Shown in pieces: positions 33,902-42,357 of a stretch of DNA of 64,000 nt (position 1 is the stretch's first letter; each line of letters starts with the position of its first letter). The stretch is from DAOVQB01 sp023128935 (GTDB taxonomy: Bacteria > Eisenbacteria > RBG-16-71-46 > CAIMUX01 > WJJG01). The translations under genes and the position numbers were made by a program. The DNA lies in contig DAOVQB010000001.1 of assembly GCA_030628905.1 (NCBI GenBank), positions 49,106-113,105 on the forward strand, read 5' to 3'. The notes under the pieces are model-generated. The model ran no database searches. It was not told the DNA's origin and saw nothing but the letters and a program-made list of their open reading frames with translations.

Positions 33902-35110
33902 CTAAACGAGTGCGGAGCAAAGCACCTTGCGCACCGCCAGGATCACATCCTCCACATCCCGATTGCTCAAACCCGGCGAAAGCGGAAGCGAAAGCGTACG
34001 TTCTCCCACCCACTCGGCATTCGGGAAATCCCCCTCCCCGTAACCGTAGCGCTCGCGGTAGTAGGGGTGGAGGTGCAGGGCACGGTAATGGACGCCAGTG
34101 CCGATGCCCTCTGCGTGAAGCGCTTGGAGCACCTGGTCCCGGCTGATGCGCAGCTGATCCAGATCGAGCAAGATGATGAAGAGATGCCGTGCGTGGCGAT
34201 CTCCTTGCGCTGGCTCCGGCGGAATCCGGAGCGGCAGATCCGACAGGCCCTCTGTGTACCGGCGCCAAATTTCATCCCGGCGCTTCAGATTCGCCTCGAC
34301 GCGGGCCAGCTGGTGGATCCCGAGGGCGGCTTGCATATCCGTCATGTTGTACTTGAATCCTGGGAATGTCACCTCATAGTGCCGGAAGCCTTCGTCCGAG
34401 TAGCGCTTCCATGCATCCCGCGAGAGCCCGTGAAGGCCGGCCACCTTGATCCAGTCGGCGATCTGGGGATCATCGGTACTTACCATCCCACCTTCGCCGG
34501 TGATGACATTCTTGGTTACATAGAAGCTGAAGACCGTGCAATCGCTGATGCTGCCGATCTTGCGTCCCTGGTGGGCGGCTTCAATGGCATGGGCGGCATC
34601 CTCCACGATACGCAGCTTCCGGTCGCGAGCCAGCGCCTGGAGCGCTGTCATGTCTGCCGTCCGCCCAGCGAAGTGCACGGGGAGTAGCGCGCGTGTGCGC
34701 TGGGTCATCTTCTCGCTGGCGCGCTCCGCATCGATACAGAGCGTCTCGCGATCGCAGTCTGCAAAGACCGGCGTGGCGCCAAGGTGTGTGATGACATTGG
34801 CCGTCGAGGCAAAGGTCATCGGGCAAGTGATCACCTCATCACCTGGCTTGACCCCGATTGCGATCATTGAGAGGTGCAGTCCTGCCGTGCAGGAATTGAG
34901 TGCCATGGCGTAGCGCGAGCCCACGTACTCACAGAAGGCTTTCTCAAAGGCAGCTACGCGGGGGCCGGTGCCCAGCCAGCCGGAGCGGATGGTGGCCTCC
35001 ACCTCCCGGATTTCCTCTTCGCGGATGTCCGGCTTCCCAAAGATGAGGTACTCGGTCCGCACAGGCCGGCCACCATCGATCGCCAGTCTCGCGCTGCCAT
35101 CGTCTGCCAT
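33902..35110 (-). CDS. DegT/DnrJ/EryC1/StrS-family aminotransferase
   Basis: A PLP-dependent sugar aminotransferase that aminates keto sugars for glycan synthesis. The Schiff-base lysine is K200 in SFYVTKNVITGEGG. Other family signatures are GWLGTGPRV near the N-terminus, ALNSCTAGLHL, FASTANVI, IVEDAAHAI (the PLP-ring Asp) and KYNMTDMQAALG. I chose Met at 35110 (MADDGSARLAI), behind GGAGGCGC, since upstream codons fall in a tandem duplication. It lies downstream of a FemAB-like gene on the same strand. The pair fits a small surface-glycan or lipid decoration operon. Confidence 0.92.
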   Translation of the reverse strand: MADDGSARLAIDGGRPVRTEYLIFGKPDIREEEIREVEATIRSGWLGTGPRVAAFEKAFCEYVGSRYAMALNSCTAGLHLSMIAIGVKPGDEVITCPMTFASTANVITHLGATPVFADCDRETLCIDAERASEKMTQRTRALLPVHFAGRTADMTALQALARDRKLRIVEDAAHAIEAAHQGRKIGSISDCTVFSFYVTKNVITGEGGMVSTDDPQIADWIKVAGLHGLSRDAWKRYSDEGFRHYEVTFPGFKYNMTDMQAALGIHQLARVEANLKRRDEIWRRYTEGLSDLPLRIPPEPAQGDRHARHLFIILLDLDQLRISRDQVLQALHAEGIGTGVHYRALHLHPYYRERYGYGEGDFPNAEWVGERTLSLPLSPGLSNRDVEDVILAVRKVLCSALV

Positions 35111-35125
35111 CTGCGCCTCCTCGTG

Positions 35126-35199
35126 CTCCTTCCCGCCCGCATGGGGTACACCCTTCTGCCCTGTCCGTTCCCGCCTGCGTGGAGTACACACTTCTGCCT
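35126..35199. repeat. 37-bp imperfect tandem duplication between femAB-like and degT-like genes
   Basis: Units 35126-35162 and 35163-35199 align along their whole length with about seven to eight differences (ttcccgcc.gc.tgg.gtacac.cttctgcc). They occupy the leader just upstream of the aminotransferase start. Confidence 0.75.
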
Positions 35200-35253
35200 T
35201 GCGCACTACTCGCCCGGCCTCTGCTGTGTTTCTCTGGTTTGCGTCCTCTTCTA

Positions 35254-36276
35254 CTACCCGCGGTCCTCACGGAAGGATCGGATCCATTGGGCCAGCCGGT
35301 GCACAGGGTCTGTCTTCTCCCAGCGGGCGAAGCGGGTCTTGACTCCGCCGAAGGATTCCTTGAAGGACTCGACGGCGGCGATCCCCGCGCTCGGGAGCAT
35401 GTCGTAGATCCTGCATCCGTCTCGGATTGCGTCTTGGATGATCCGATCCTGGATCAACACATTGGGGCGCAGATTGCGCGCGTCGTGGTCGAAGTAGCCC
35501 GCCTGATAGTGCGCGATGCCATTCCAGCAGCACGTGAAAGTGCCCCCGATGACGCGACCCTCGAAGCGCGCTACATACAGTTTCACTGATTCTCCACCCA
35601 CGCTCATCATGGCCTGGTAGAAGCCAAGCGGATAGATCAGCCGCGGCCGTTGCTCCCATGTCCGCATGCGCTTGAGATAGAGTTCATACACGCAGCGCAC
35701 ATCGGCATCCTCGCGTGAAAGCTCCACATGGACACCCTTGCGGGTCAATCTGCGGATATCATTCCGTTTGCGGGTCGTTAGGATCCCATTCCAGAAGTCC
35801 TCGACGGTTCGCGGCAGCTCCAACAGGTGCGTGGTTTCCCAGGCTCGTGAGACACCGGTGCTGGCAGGAGCGTCCGGGCCTTCAGCCTGAGTCGTGGCAT
35901 CGGCTCCTTCCTGAAAGGGATTGCCGATCACGACTAGTGATCCAGATTTGCGGGCAAGGTTTCTGATCACCGCATCCCACACCAGTGGGGATGTGGTTGG
36001 GATCGGGCCTCCATAGAGAAAGGGAAAAGAGCTGTGTAGCGTGCTCAGGAGCCCGCCCAGGCGGCGCCACCGGAAGAGAGGCAATGCATATGCCTCGCCA
36101 TCGATCTCAAGGATCCGGGAGAGGTCGCTCAGTTGAGGGAAGGCCGACGTGAGGATGCGCGCCCACGTGCGGGTGTGATAAAAAGTGGCCTCCGCGCGGT
36201 TCTCGAGGATGTTCTGGAAGCGGGCATCGTCGATTCCCTGCTCCGCGCGCCATTGCCGAGTGCCGCCTCCACCCAT
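35254..36276 (-). CDS. FemAB-like GNAT acyltransferase
   Basis: A 340-aa protein of the FemAB/peptidoglycan-bridge type (Acetyltransf_6 half). The first half is a degenerate GNAT fold (ATFYHTRTWARIL, then ALPLFRWRRLGG). The second half contains the conserved RKRNDIRRLTRKGV element, YELYLKRMRTWEQRPRL, then GRVIGGTFTCCW and HYQAGYFDHDARNLRPN. Such enzymes attach amino acids or acyl groups to cell-wall or exopolysaccharide precursors. It sits 143 bases upstream of the DegT-type gene on the same strand. The start MGGGGTRQW has only weak support; Met is the only candidate nearby. Confidence 0.82.
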   Translation of the reverse strand: MGGGGTRQWRAEQGIDDARFQNILENRAEATFYHTRTWARILTSAFPQLSDLSRILEIDGEAYALPLFRWRRLGGLLSTLHSSFPFLYGGPIPTTSPLVWDAVIRNLARKSGSLVVIGNPFQEGADATTQAEGPDAPASTGVSRAWETTHLLELPRTVEDFWNGILTTRKRNDIRRLTRKGVHVELSREDADVRCVYELYLKRMRTWEQRPRLIYPLGFYQAMMSVGGESVKLYVARFEGRVIGGTFTCCWNGIAHYQAGYFDHDARNLRPNVLIQDRIIQDAIRDGCRIYDMLPSAGIAAVESFKESFGGVKTRFARWEKTDPVHRLAQWIRSFREDRG

Positions 36277-36337
36277 GGTTCTCTCCGCGAGGGGCTTCAG
36301 GCGGAGCTGACCCTCCGGAAGCGTCCCGCAACGTGGC

Positions 36338-38152
36338 CTACATCGAGGCCACGGAAAGCCGATAGTCCTCGATTTTCGCGCTGCGCCGCAGGTCGTTCAT
36401 CCAGGTTCCGAGCAGGCGATTCTGCTTCTCTTGGAGCAATCCCATGCGCGCTTGCTCCTTTGCTTCGGCAAAAGCGGCCTCGTCGATTTCGGGAAGGCTC
36501 AGCGTCTCGACGACAAAGGCGCCCTGGTTGCCCGACACAACATAGGGAACCAGTCCGATCTCGCCGAGCGCAAAGGCGGCACCGGTGAGCTGAGGCTCAC
36601 TGCCGAGCCCCCGCAGAAAGCCCAGGGACGTGGCCTCCGCAGCTATGCCGTGGATCGCGAGGGATTCCTGCGCTGCGGCCTCTTCCAACGACATGCCCTG
36701 CCGGCACAACTCCAGGATGGCAACCGCCCTCTGCTCAGCAATCTCCTTGCGTTTTTCAAGCATGCAGGCGTTCAGCACGCGCAGGCGGACTTCATCGAGC
36801 GAAGCAGGCTGCGGTGGCCGGCGTTCGTCCAAGAAGAAGAGGTACCAGGTATCTTTCGTCTGAACCGGCTTGCTGATCTCGCCCGGTTTGGCACGCAGGG
36901 CGAAATCCTTGGCTGCAGCGACATTGGCCAGCCCCCGAATGAATCCTTGGGGGTCAAAGAGTCCCGTATTGTGAATGGTAAGATCCATCTTCTCGGCCAT
37001 AGACGCAAAGCCGTGCACATGGGCGCTGTCGGCCATGTCCGCCATGCGCTCGCGCAGATTGGCGTTGGTCTGAGTAGACATCTTGAGTGGGATGAAGATG
37101 TCAGCGATCTTGACCTTCTCGACGTCGTCCTCCGTGATCCTTTCTTCCACCTTGATCAGATGGAAACCATCGGAGGAAGCGATCACCTCACTGACCTCGC
37201 CGATGGGGAGACTGAAGGCCGCCTCGGCAACCTCCTTCTGAGAGATCTGTACCTTGGTCAGAAAGGTTGCCTCTTCGCCGCCCAGCCGGCTGGGGGGAGC
37301 AAAGGAGAAAGCCTTGACGAGGATGCCGAAATCCTCACCCCGCTTCAGCTCCGTGTAGGCTTCATTGATCTCCATTTGTGCATCAGAGCTGTCCTCAAAG
37401 GAGATGGTCTTGTCGATACGGACGTACTGCAACGCAACACGGTCGGGGTGGCTGAAGTCGTCTGGATGCTCATGCAGATAGGCCTCCAGGGCGGCGTAGT
37501 CAGCCTCCTCGGTTTTGATGCTGGTGTACGGAACCTTGATATAGGCCAACTCGATTTTCGCATTCTGATCCAGCCAAGACTGCCTGACCTCCTGGGCGGA
37601 GACCTTTACCCCGCAGAGCATCTGGAGCTGCAGCTTCTCGAACGCGACCATCTCTCGCTGCTCGGCTTCCAGCGGTATGGTATTTGTGCGGGGATCGGCC
37701 AGCCAGCCCTGGTATTTCTGGATGTCGAAGGCTCCCTCCGTCTGGAAGGCTGGGTTTATGCGGAAGCGGGGGGGAGGGTTGTTGATCAGGGCGATGGCTA
37801 CCTCCCGATCAGTCACGCGGATCTTGCAGTCTCTGACTTCCTGCCGAATCAGGGCGCGGTCGACAAGGTTGTCCCATGTGCGGGATGTGAGCATCAGCTC
37901 GATCGAGTCGTCCGGACGCTGCCCGGTTTGCTGTTCGTAGATGACCCGTGCCTGGACGATGGCATCAGAGAAATCACGAACCATCACTTTCTCGCCATTG
38001 ATCTTGGCCAGGACACCCTGCTCGCCGCGGCGGCTTCCTCCCTTGGTGGAGAAATCCGCACCCCAGGCCAGGAAGATGAGGCCGATGAAGGCGACAACTG
38101 TAATCCAGAGGATCACCTTCGTGTTTTCACGCATGCTTTCAAAAACCGCCAT
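36338..38152 (-). CDS. Membrane-anchored peptidyl-prolyl isomerase, PpiD/SurA type
   Basis: A 604-aa periplasmic chaperone anchored by one N-terminal membrane helix (VILWITVVAFIGLIFLAWG, residues 13-31). A SurA_N-like helical domain follows (INGEKVMVRDFSDAI ... LVDRALIRQEVRDCKI). The parvulin-type PPIase region lies near 225-345, with EDFGILVKAFS, LGGEEATFL and SDGFHLIKVEER. A second, degenerate parvulin-like segment with ADFALRAKPGEIS-type sequence follows (about 390-440). It would help fold exported proteins, which fits the many secreted proteins around. The gene is divergent from an MFS fragment. Confidence 0.88.
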   Translation of the reverse strand: MAVFESMRENTKVILWITVVAFIGLIFLAWGADFSTKGGSRRGEQGVLAKINGEKVMVRDFSDAIVQARVIYEQQTGQRPDDSIELMLTSRTWDNLVDRALIRQEVRDCKIRVTDREVAIALINNPPPRFRINPAFQTEGAFDIQKYQGWLADPRTNTIPLEAEQREMVAFEKLQLQMLCGVKVSAQEVRQSWLDQNAKIELAYIKVPYTSIKTEEADYAALEAYLHEHPDDFSHPDRVALQYVRIDKTISFEDSSDAQMEINEAYTELKRGEDFGILVKAFSFAPPSRLGGEEATFLTKVQISQKEVAEAAFSLPIGEVSEVIASSDGFHLIKVEERITEDDVEKVKIADIFIPLKMSTQTNANLRERMADMADSAHVHGFASMAEKMDLTIHNTGLFDPQGFIRGLANVAAAKDFALRAKPGEISKPVQTKDTWYLFFLDERRPPQPASLDEVRLRVLNACMLEKRKEIAEQRAVAILELCRQGMSLEEAAAQESLAIHGIAAEATSLGFLRGLGSEPQLTGAAFALGEIGLVPYVVSGNQGAFVVETLSLPEIDEAAFAEAKEQARMGLLQEKQNRLLGTWMNDLRRSAKIEDYRLSVASM

Positions 38153-38267
38153 AACCAGTTCTCCCTACGACATATCCTCGGAAAAGGGCCCGCAGATAAG
38201 GCTTGCCCCCAAAACCGGCAAAGGAACATTGTATGGTAACGCTCACGTCTCTGCAAGGCCCGTGACA

Positions 38268-38426
38268 AGGGTTGGCGGACTCATTGGCGGGCCCGTACTG
38301 GGATTGATCGCCCGCGACAGCGGGTACCCCACCCTCTTCTGGGCGGCGGGGTTGTCTCTGGCACTGCTTGCCCCCCTGATCTTAGTAGCAGACGGCCTCC
38401 TTGACCCTCGCAGGCTGGCTTCCTAG
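38268..38426 (+). pseudogene. C-terminal fragment of an MFS transporter
   Basis: The last 52 codons before the stop at 38426 encode two membrane-helix-like segments with MFS features: RVGGLIGGPVLGLIARDSGYP, then LFWAAGLSLALLAPLILVAD. Upstream in this frame there is only antisense to ppiD, with no start or other helices. It looks like the surviving tail of a deleted major-facilitator gene. Confidence 0.5.
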
Positions 38427-38429
38427 ACT

Positions 38430-38550
38430 CGCAGCGAGGCCGCCCAAGGCTGGGGGCGAGGTCGTGCGAGGCTGCGCAAGGCCGCCCAAGGCTGGGCGAG
38501 GTCGTACGAGGCTGCGCAAGGGCGCGCCAAGTCGCGCGAGGCTGGGCGAG
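38430..38550. repeat. About three 40-bp G+C-rich tandem repeats with a 10-bp sub-period
   Basis: Units 38430-38470, 38471-38510 and 38511-38550 share gctgcgcaag, ggctgggcgag and gtcgt.cgag blocks. The array lies between the MFS fragment and the first CNNM gene. Confidence 0.75.
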
Positions 38551-38639
38551 GTCTCGCGCCAGACCACGGGAGCAAGGTCCTTAACGATGGGCTCAGGCGC
38601 GCGACCATCGCGGCCCGCGTGGAGCCGTTGGGGGATAAG

Positions 38640-39905
38640 GTGAATATCACTCTGCTGGCCCTGATGCTGGCCCTGGTGCTGCTCTCGGCTTTTTTTTCTG
38701 GGTCGGAGGCTGCGCTTTTCTCCGTCACGAGGGTGCAAGTGCACCAGATACGCGCACGCCGGGACAAGCCCTCCCGCAGGATCCTCGCTCTACTTAACAA
38801 TCCCAGCCGCACACTGACTACGTTGCTTGTTGGCAACAATCTCGTGAACATCGCTCTGTCTTCGATTTGCACGGTGTTCTGCCTCATGGTGTTCGAGGAC
38901 AGGAACAGGGCGGTGGAGATCTCGGCCGTGGCCGTCACGCTGACCGTGCTTCTCTTTGGTGAGACGACCCCCAAGACCCTGGCCGTGAATTACGCCCTGG
39001 GGGGTTCCCGGGTGGTCTCCGGGAGCCTGCTGTTCTTCAGCCGGGTGCTGGGTCCCGTTACCCGGTTCGTCCACGGTCTCTCTATGTTGGTGCTGCGGGC
39101 GCTGGGAATGGAGGAGAGTGTTTCAGTTCCGAGAGCATTGATCTCGCGCGCTGAGCTGCGGGCCGTGCTTGAGGATGTGGACAAGGAAACCTCGGTGATC
39201 ACTCGCCGTGAGAGCCGCATGGTTCAGAACATCCTCGATTTCTCCCGCCGTACGGCCGAGCAGATCATGACACCACGAGTGGATGTCGTTGACCTCAATA
39301 TGGCCGAGGCGCCCAAGCGATGTGTAGATCTCATGCGCGAGACACGCCACTCGCGCTATCCTGTTTTCGATGAGGATCCGGACAATGTGCTCGGATTCGT
39401 CAAGGCCAAGGAGTATCTCCTCAATCCCGACAAGGGGATCCGTGAGCTCCTGCGCCCGGTGGTCTTTTTCCCCGAGACTGCTCCAGTAGACCGCATCTTC
39501 TCGGAGATGCAGAGTTCCCGAACTGCGATGGTGATTGTGGTCAACGAGTACGGGGAGACAGTGGGCTTGGTCACGCGGGAGGACGTGATCGAGGAGATCG
39601 TGGGTGACATATACGACGAGTTCGATCTGGAAGAAGTGCCCATCAGGAAGAAAGGGGAGGGTCTCTATATTCTCCGGGGACGATCGGATCTCTCAGACCT
39701 CAACGAAGAACTGGGGCTAGAGCTTCCGGACGAGTCATCGGTTACGCTCAACGGCTTTCTGTGCGAGGTGCACGGAAAGATCCCGCGTCCCGGTACGGTG
39801 GTGGCGTGGAGAAACCTGCGCTTCCATGTAATGGAAGTGGCCCGCCATCAGGTGCGCAAGGTTCTCCTGGAGATCCCGGAGGGGAAGCGGGGGGACGAAG
39901 CATGA
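38640..39905 (+). CDS. CNNM/CorC-family (DUF21, CBS pair, CorC_HlyC) membrane protein 1
   Basis: A 421-aa protein. The DUF21 membrane domain (about 1-165) has ALVLLSAFFSGSEAALFS, TLLVGNNLVNIALSS and LLFGETTPKTLAVN. A CBS pair follows (QIMTPRVDVVDL, VFDEDPDNVLGFV, VVNEYGETVGLVT, EEIVGDIYDE), then a CorC_HlyC domain. The family exports or senses Mg2+/Co2+ ions. I prefer GTG 38640 because GGGGGAT lies four bases upstream; a GTG 21 bases earlier is possible. The stop overlaps the next start, so it is the first gene of a three-gene coupled operon. Confidence 0.9.
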   Translation: MNITLLALMLALVLLSAFFSGSEAALFSVTRVQVHQIRARRDKPSRRILALLNNPSRTLTTLLVGNNLVNIALSSICTVFCLMVFEDRNRAVEISAVAVTLTVLLFGETTPKTLAVNYALGGSRVVSGSLLFFSRVLGPVTRFVHGLSMLVLRALGMEESVSVPRALISRAELRAVLEDVDKETSVITRRESRMVQNILDFSRRTAEQIMTPRVDVVDLNMAEAPKRCVDLMRETRHSRYPVFDEDPDNVLGFVKAKEYLLNPDKGIRELLRPVVFFPETAPVDRIFSEMQSSRTAMVIVVNEYGETVGLVTREDVIEEIVGDIYDEFDLEEVPIRKKGEGLYILRGRSDLSDLNEELGLELPDESSVTLNGFLCEVHGKIPRPGTVVAWRNLRFHVMEVARHQVRKVLLEIPEGKRGDEA

Positions 39906-41164
39906 CGGTTGCAGATATCCTCCGTCATCTGATCCTCATCCTACTGGCCCTCGGAGGATCGGCCTACTTCTCGGCCGCGGAGATGGCGCTCATCTCTGCC
40001 AACCCGCTTCGTGTGCGCCAGCGGGCCAAGGCGGGCGTCTCCTCCGCCCAGCGCGTCCGCCGGCTCCTCGAACGCCGCGAGCACATATTGATCATGTTCC
40101 TGATCGGCCAGGCCGGGTTGAACGTATTGAGTGCGGCCATCACGACGGACCTTGTCGACCGGTGGCTGGGTCACGGATTGGCTGCTCCGATCATCTCGAT
40201 TGTCTGTGTCACACTAGTGGTTGTTGTGGTTGCCGAGATCGTGCCGAAGGTGATTGGCAAGCGGGAGGGTGATCGCCTCCTCATGCAGCAGGTTCGGGTT
40301 CTGGAGTTTTTGCACTATCTCTTTCTCCCGCTTACACAGTCTGTACATCTCTATGTCAAGTTCCTGCTGCGGCTCGTGGGTCGCGGCCGCAGTTCGCCAT
40401 TTGTCACCCGGGAGGAACTCAAACTCCTCGTGCGCGAGGCGCAGATAGAGGATGAGTCGGCCCACCGAGAGAAGCGGATGCTCGAATCGATCCTGGAGTT
40501 CCGCGAAACCGTGGCGCGGGAGATCATGATCCCCATGAACCAGGTGATCGCACTTGAGAAAGGTACGACCTGCGAGGTCTGGCGCGCCATGGTTCGCAGG
40601 CACGGCTATACACGCATCCCGATCTACAAGAAGCAGATCGACCATGTGATCGGCGTCGTCAATGTCTTTGATCTGCTCTACGATGCCGACCCCAAGGATT
40701 CCGTGGATGACTATGTCCGTGAGATACCGATTGTGCCCGACTCGAAGCGCATCGATCACCTACTCGTGGAACTGCAGAAGACGCGCAATCCGATGGCGGT
40801 TGTGGTCGATGAGTTCGGATCCTGCGGGGGAGTGGTTACGGTGGAGGACATAGTTGAGGAGATCGTAGGCGAAATGGCCGACGAGCATGAACGGTCCTTC
40901 CGCAAGATCCGTCGGCTGGCGCCTGGGGTCTTCATTGTCGAAGGACTTACTGATATCGACGATTTGAATCAGCAGCTCGGCCTGCAGCTGCCCCAGGGGC
41001 GCTATGACACAGTGGGGGGTCTCGTGCTCAGTCGGGCGGGACGGATTCCGCGCGAGGGGGAGCGGTTCGGTTTGCAGAACGTCACCTTCGAGGTGCTTGA
41101 TGCGGATGCTTACGCTGTTCGCGTGGTCAAGGTGACACTGCCGAAGGAGGATCAATCCCGATGA
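39902..41164 (+). CDS. CNNM/CorC-family membrane protein 2
   Basis: A 420-aa paralogue of the preceding gene, with the same domain order: DUF21 (SAYFSAAEMALIS, FLIGQAGLNVLSAAI, VAEIVPKVIGKREG), a CBS pair (EIMIPMNQVIAL, IPIYKKQIDHVIGV, VVDEFGSCGGVVTVEDIVEEIVG) and CorC_HlyC at the end. ATG 39902 overlaps the upstream TGA. Two adjacent, clearly diverged paralogues may form a heterodimeric cation transporter. The third coupled gene encodes a propeller protein. Which ion is moved cannot be told from sequence. Confidence 0.9.
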   Translation: MTVADILRHLILILLALGGSAYFSAAEMALISANPLRVRQRAKAGVSSAQRVRRLLERREHILIMFLIGQAGLNVLSAAITTDLVDRWLGHGLAAPIISIVCVTLVVVVVAEIVPKVIGKREGDRLLMQQVRVLEFLHYLFLPLTQSVHLYVKFLLRLVGRGRSSPFVTREELKLLVREAQIEDESAHREKRMLESILEFRETVAREIMIPMNQVIALEKGTTCEVWRAMVRRHGYTRIPIYKKQIDHVIGVVNVFDLLYDADPKDSVDDYVREIPIVPDSKRIDHLLVELQKTRNPMAVVVDEFGSCGGVVTVEDIVEEIVGEMADEHERSFRKIRRLAPGVFIVEGLTDIDDLNQQLGLQLPQGRYDTVGGLVLSRAGRIPREGERFGLQNVTFEVLDADAYAVRVVKVTLPKEDQSR

Positions 41165-42225
41165 AGAAGCGGCAACAACCTACCGCGGCGGCCGGAGCGC
41201 GCGGCGGGCGGAATCAAACCGGCGCGATATGGAAGAGAAGCGCAAGCACATTCCAGGTGGGCTTGGCCTTGCTTATCGCGGCGGCTCTAGCCCCATGGGC
41301 TGCAGTTGCTAGCGGTGACACGGCTGACTTCCAGAGCATGGCTGGGAACACAACTGCGGCTGTGGTGGCAGGCAGTGGTGGGGCCATCTACTACTCCTCC
41401 GGTAGCCATGTCACGTTTCAACCCTCTTCTGTTGAGAATCTCGAGGTGGATCTGTGGGGCGCTGCGGAAAACGGGTCGGGCCGCTTCTTTGTGGTGGGGG
41501 ATGAGGGGACGATTCTGATCTCCAGCGGCGCTCATGGCGCGGCTTTCATCGCAGAAGCCTCCCCGACCAATTACGCCCTCTACTGTGTCGTGGCCTTTGC
41601 GAGCTGCATGGTGGCTGCGGGAGATGGGGGCACGCTAGTGCGCAGCACCTCGCTATTGGGGGGTGGCTGGACCTCTCAGAGCACGGGCACACAGAAAACG
41701 CTGTATGATCTGGCCCAAGGCAACTCGGTCGCTGTTGCGGTTGGAGAGGGCGGAACAATCCTCAAGGGGAGCATCCATGGCACTGGATGGACGCCCGTTC
41801 CTGATGCACCGGCTCCTGGGGCGGAGCTGCGCGGCATAACGGTGCTGGGAGATCAGCGGTTTCTGGCCGTGGGCTTGGGGGGCACGGTGATCCGTGGCCT
41901 GGCAGATGGATTGAGCTGGGAGGTTTTGACCTTTCCTCCAGAGTGTGATCTGTATGATGTGGCCGCCAGACCAGGTGCACAAGCGTTAGTCGTGGCGGTT
42001 GGGGAAGGTGGCATGGTGTTCACATCGAGTGATGCGGGCGAGACCTGGGAGCCGGCCGACTCCCCGGTCAATCGCACCCTTCGAAGCGTCGTTTACACCG
42101 GAAATGATTTCCTTGCCGCCGGAGATCACGGAACCTTGCTCCGCTCACTGTACGGAATCGTCTGGGACGATCTGACCCCTATCCGCAAGACGAGCTGGGG
42201 AAAACTCAAGGGATTGTTCCGCTGA
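41161..42225 (+). CDS. Exported Ycf48-like beta-propeller protein
   Basis: A 354-aa protein starting at an ATG that overlaps the stop of the second CNNM gene. A basic N-terminus and a hydrophobic segment (VGLALLIAAALAPWAAVASG) suggest export. The rest consists of about six repeats with the Ycf48/photosystem-II-stability-factor pattern, such as VAAGDGGTLVRS, VAVGEGGTILKGS, LAVGLGGTVIRG, VAVGEGGMVFTSSDAGETW and LAAGDHGTLLRS. In non-photosynthetic bacteria these propellers accompany exported enzymes; a link to the CNNM pair is suggested by coupling only. Confidence 0.82.
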   Translation: MKKRQQPTAAAGARGGRNQTGAIWKRSASTFQVGLALLIAAALAPWAAVASGDTADFQSMAGNTTAAVVAGSGGAIYYSSGSHVTFQPSSVENLEVDLWGAAENGSGRFFVVGDEGTILISSGAHGAAFIAEASPTNYALYCVVAFASCMVAAGDGGTLVRSTSLLGGGWTSQSTGTQKTLYDLAQGNSVAVAVGEGGTILKGSIHGTGWTPVPDAPAPGAELRGITVLGDQRFLAVGLGGTVIRGLADGLSWEVLTFPPECDLYDVAARPGAQALVVAVGEGGMVFTSSDAGETWEPADSPVNRTLRSVVYTGNDFLAAGDHGTLLRSLYGIVWDDLTPIRKTSWGKLKGLFR

Positions 42226-42357
42226 GAGGGTGTTAGGCATGGCATGCGGATACGCGGCGGCAGCAGATGGGCAGTTAGTAATGCGGGCTCCCGCAGCGCA
42301 TCTGAGCGCCACTATACTCGACAGCCACGCCGCGTTTGATGTCGTTGATAGGGAATA

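Noticed and set aside
36431..38239. Long plus-strand open frame (about 600 codons) opposite the PpiD-like gene
   Set aside because: No family motif, no ribosome site, and it mirrors the codon pattern of the well-supported minus-strand gene; a shadow in G+C-rich DNA.
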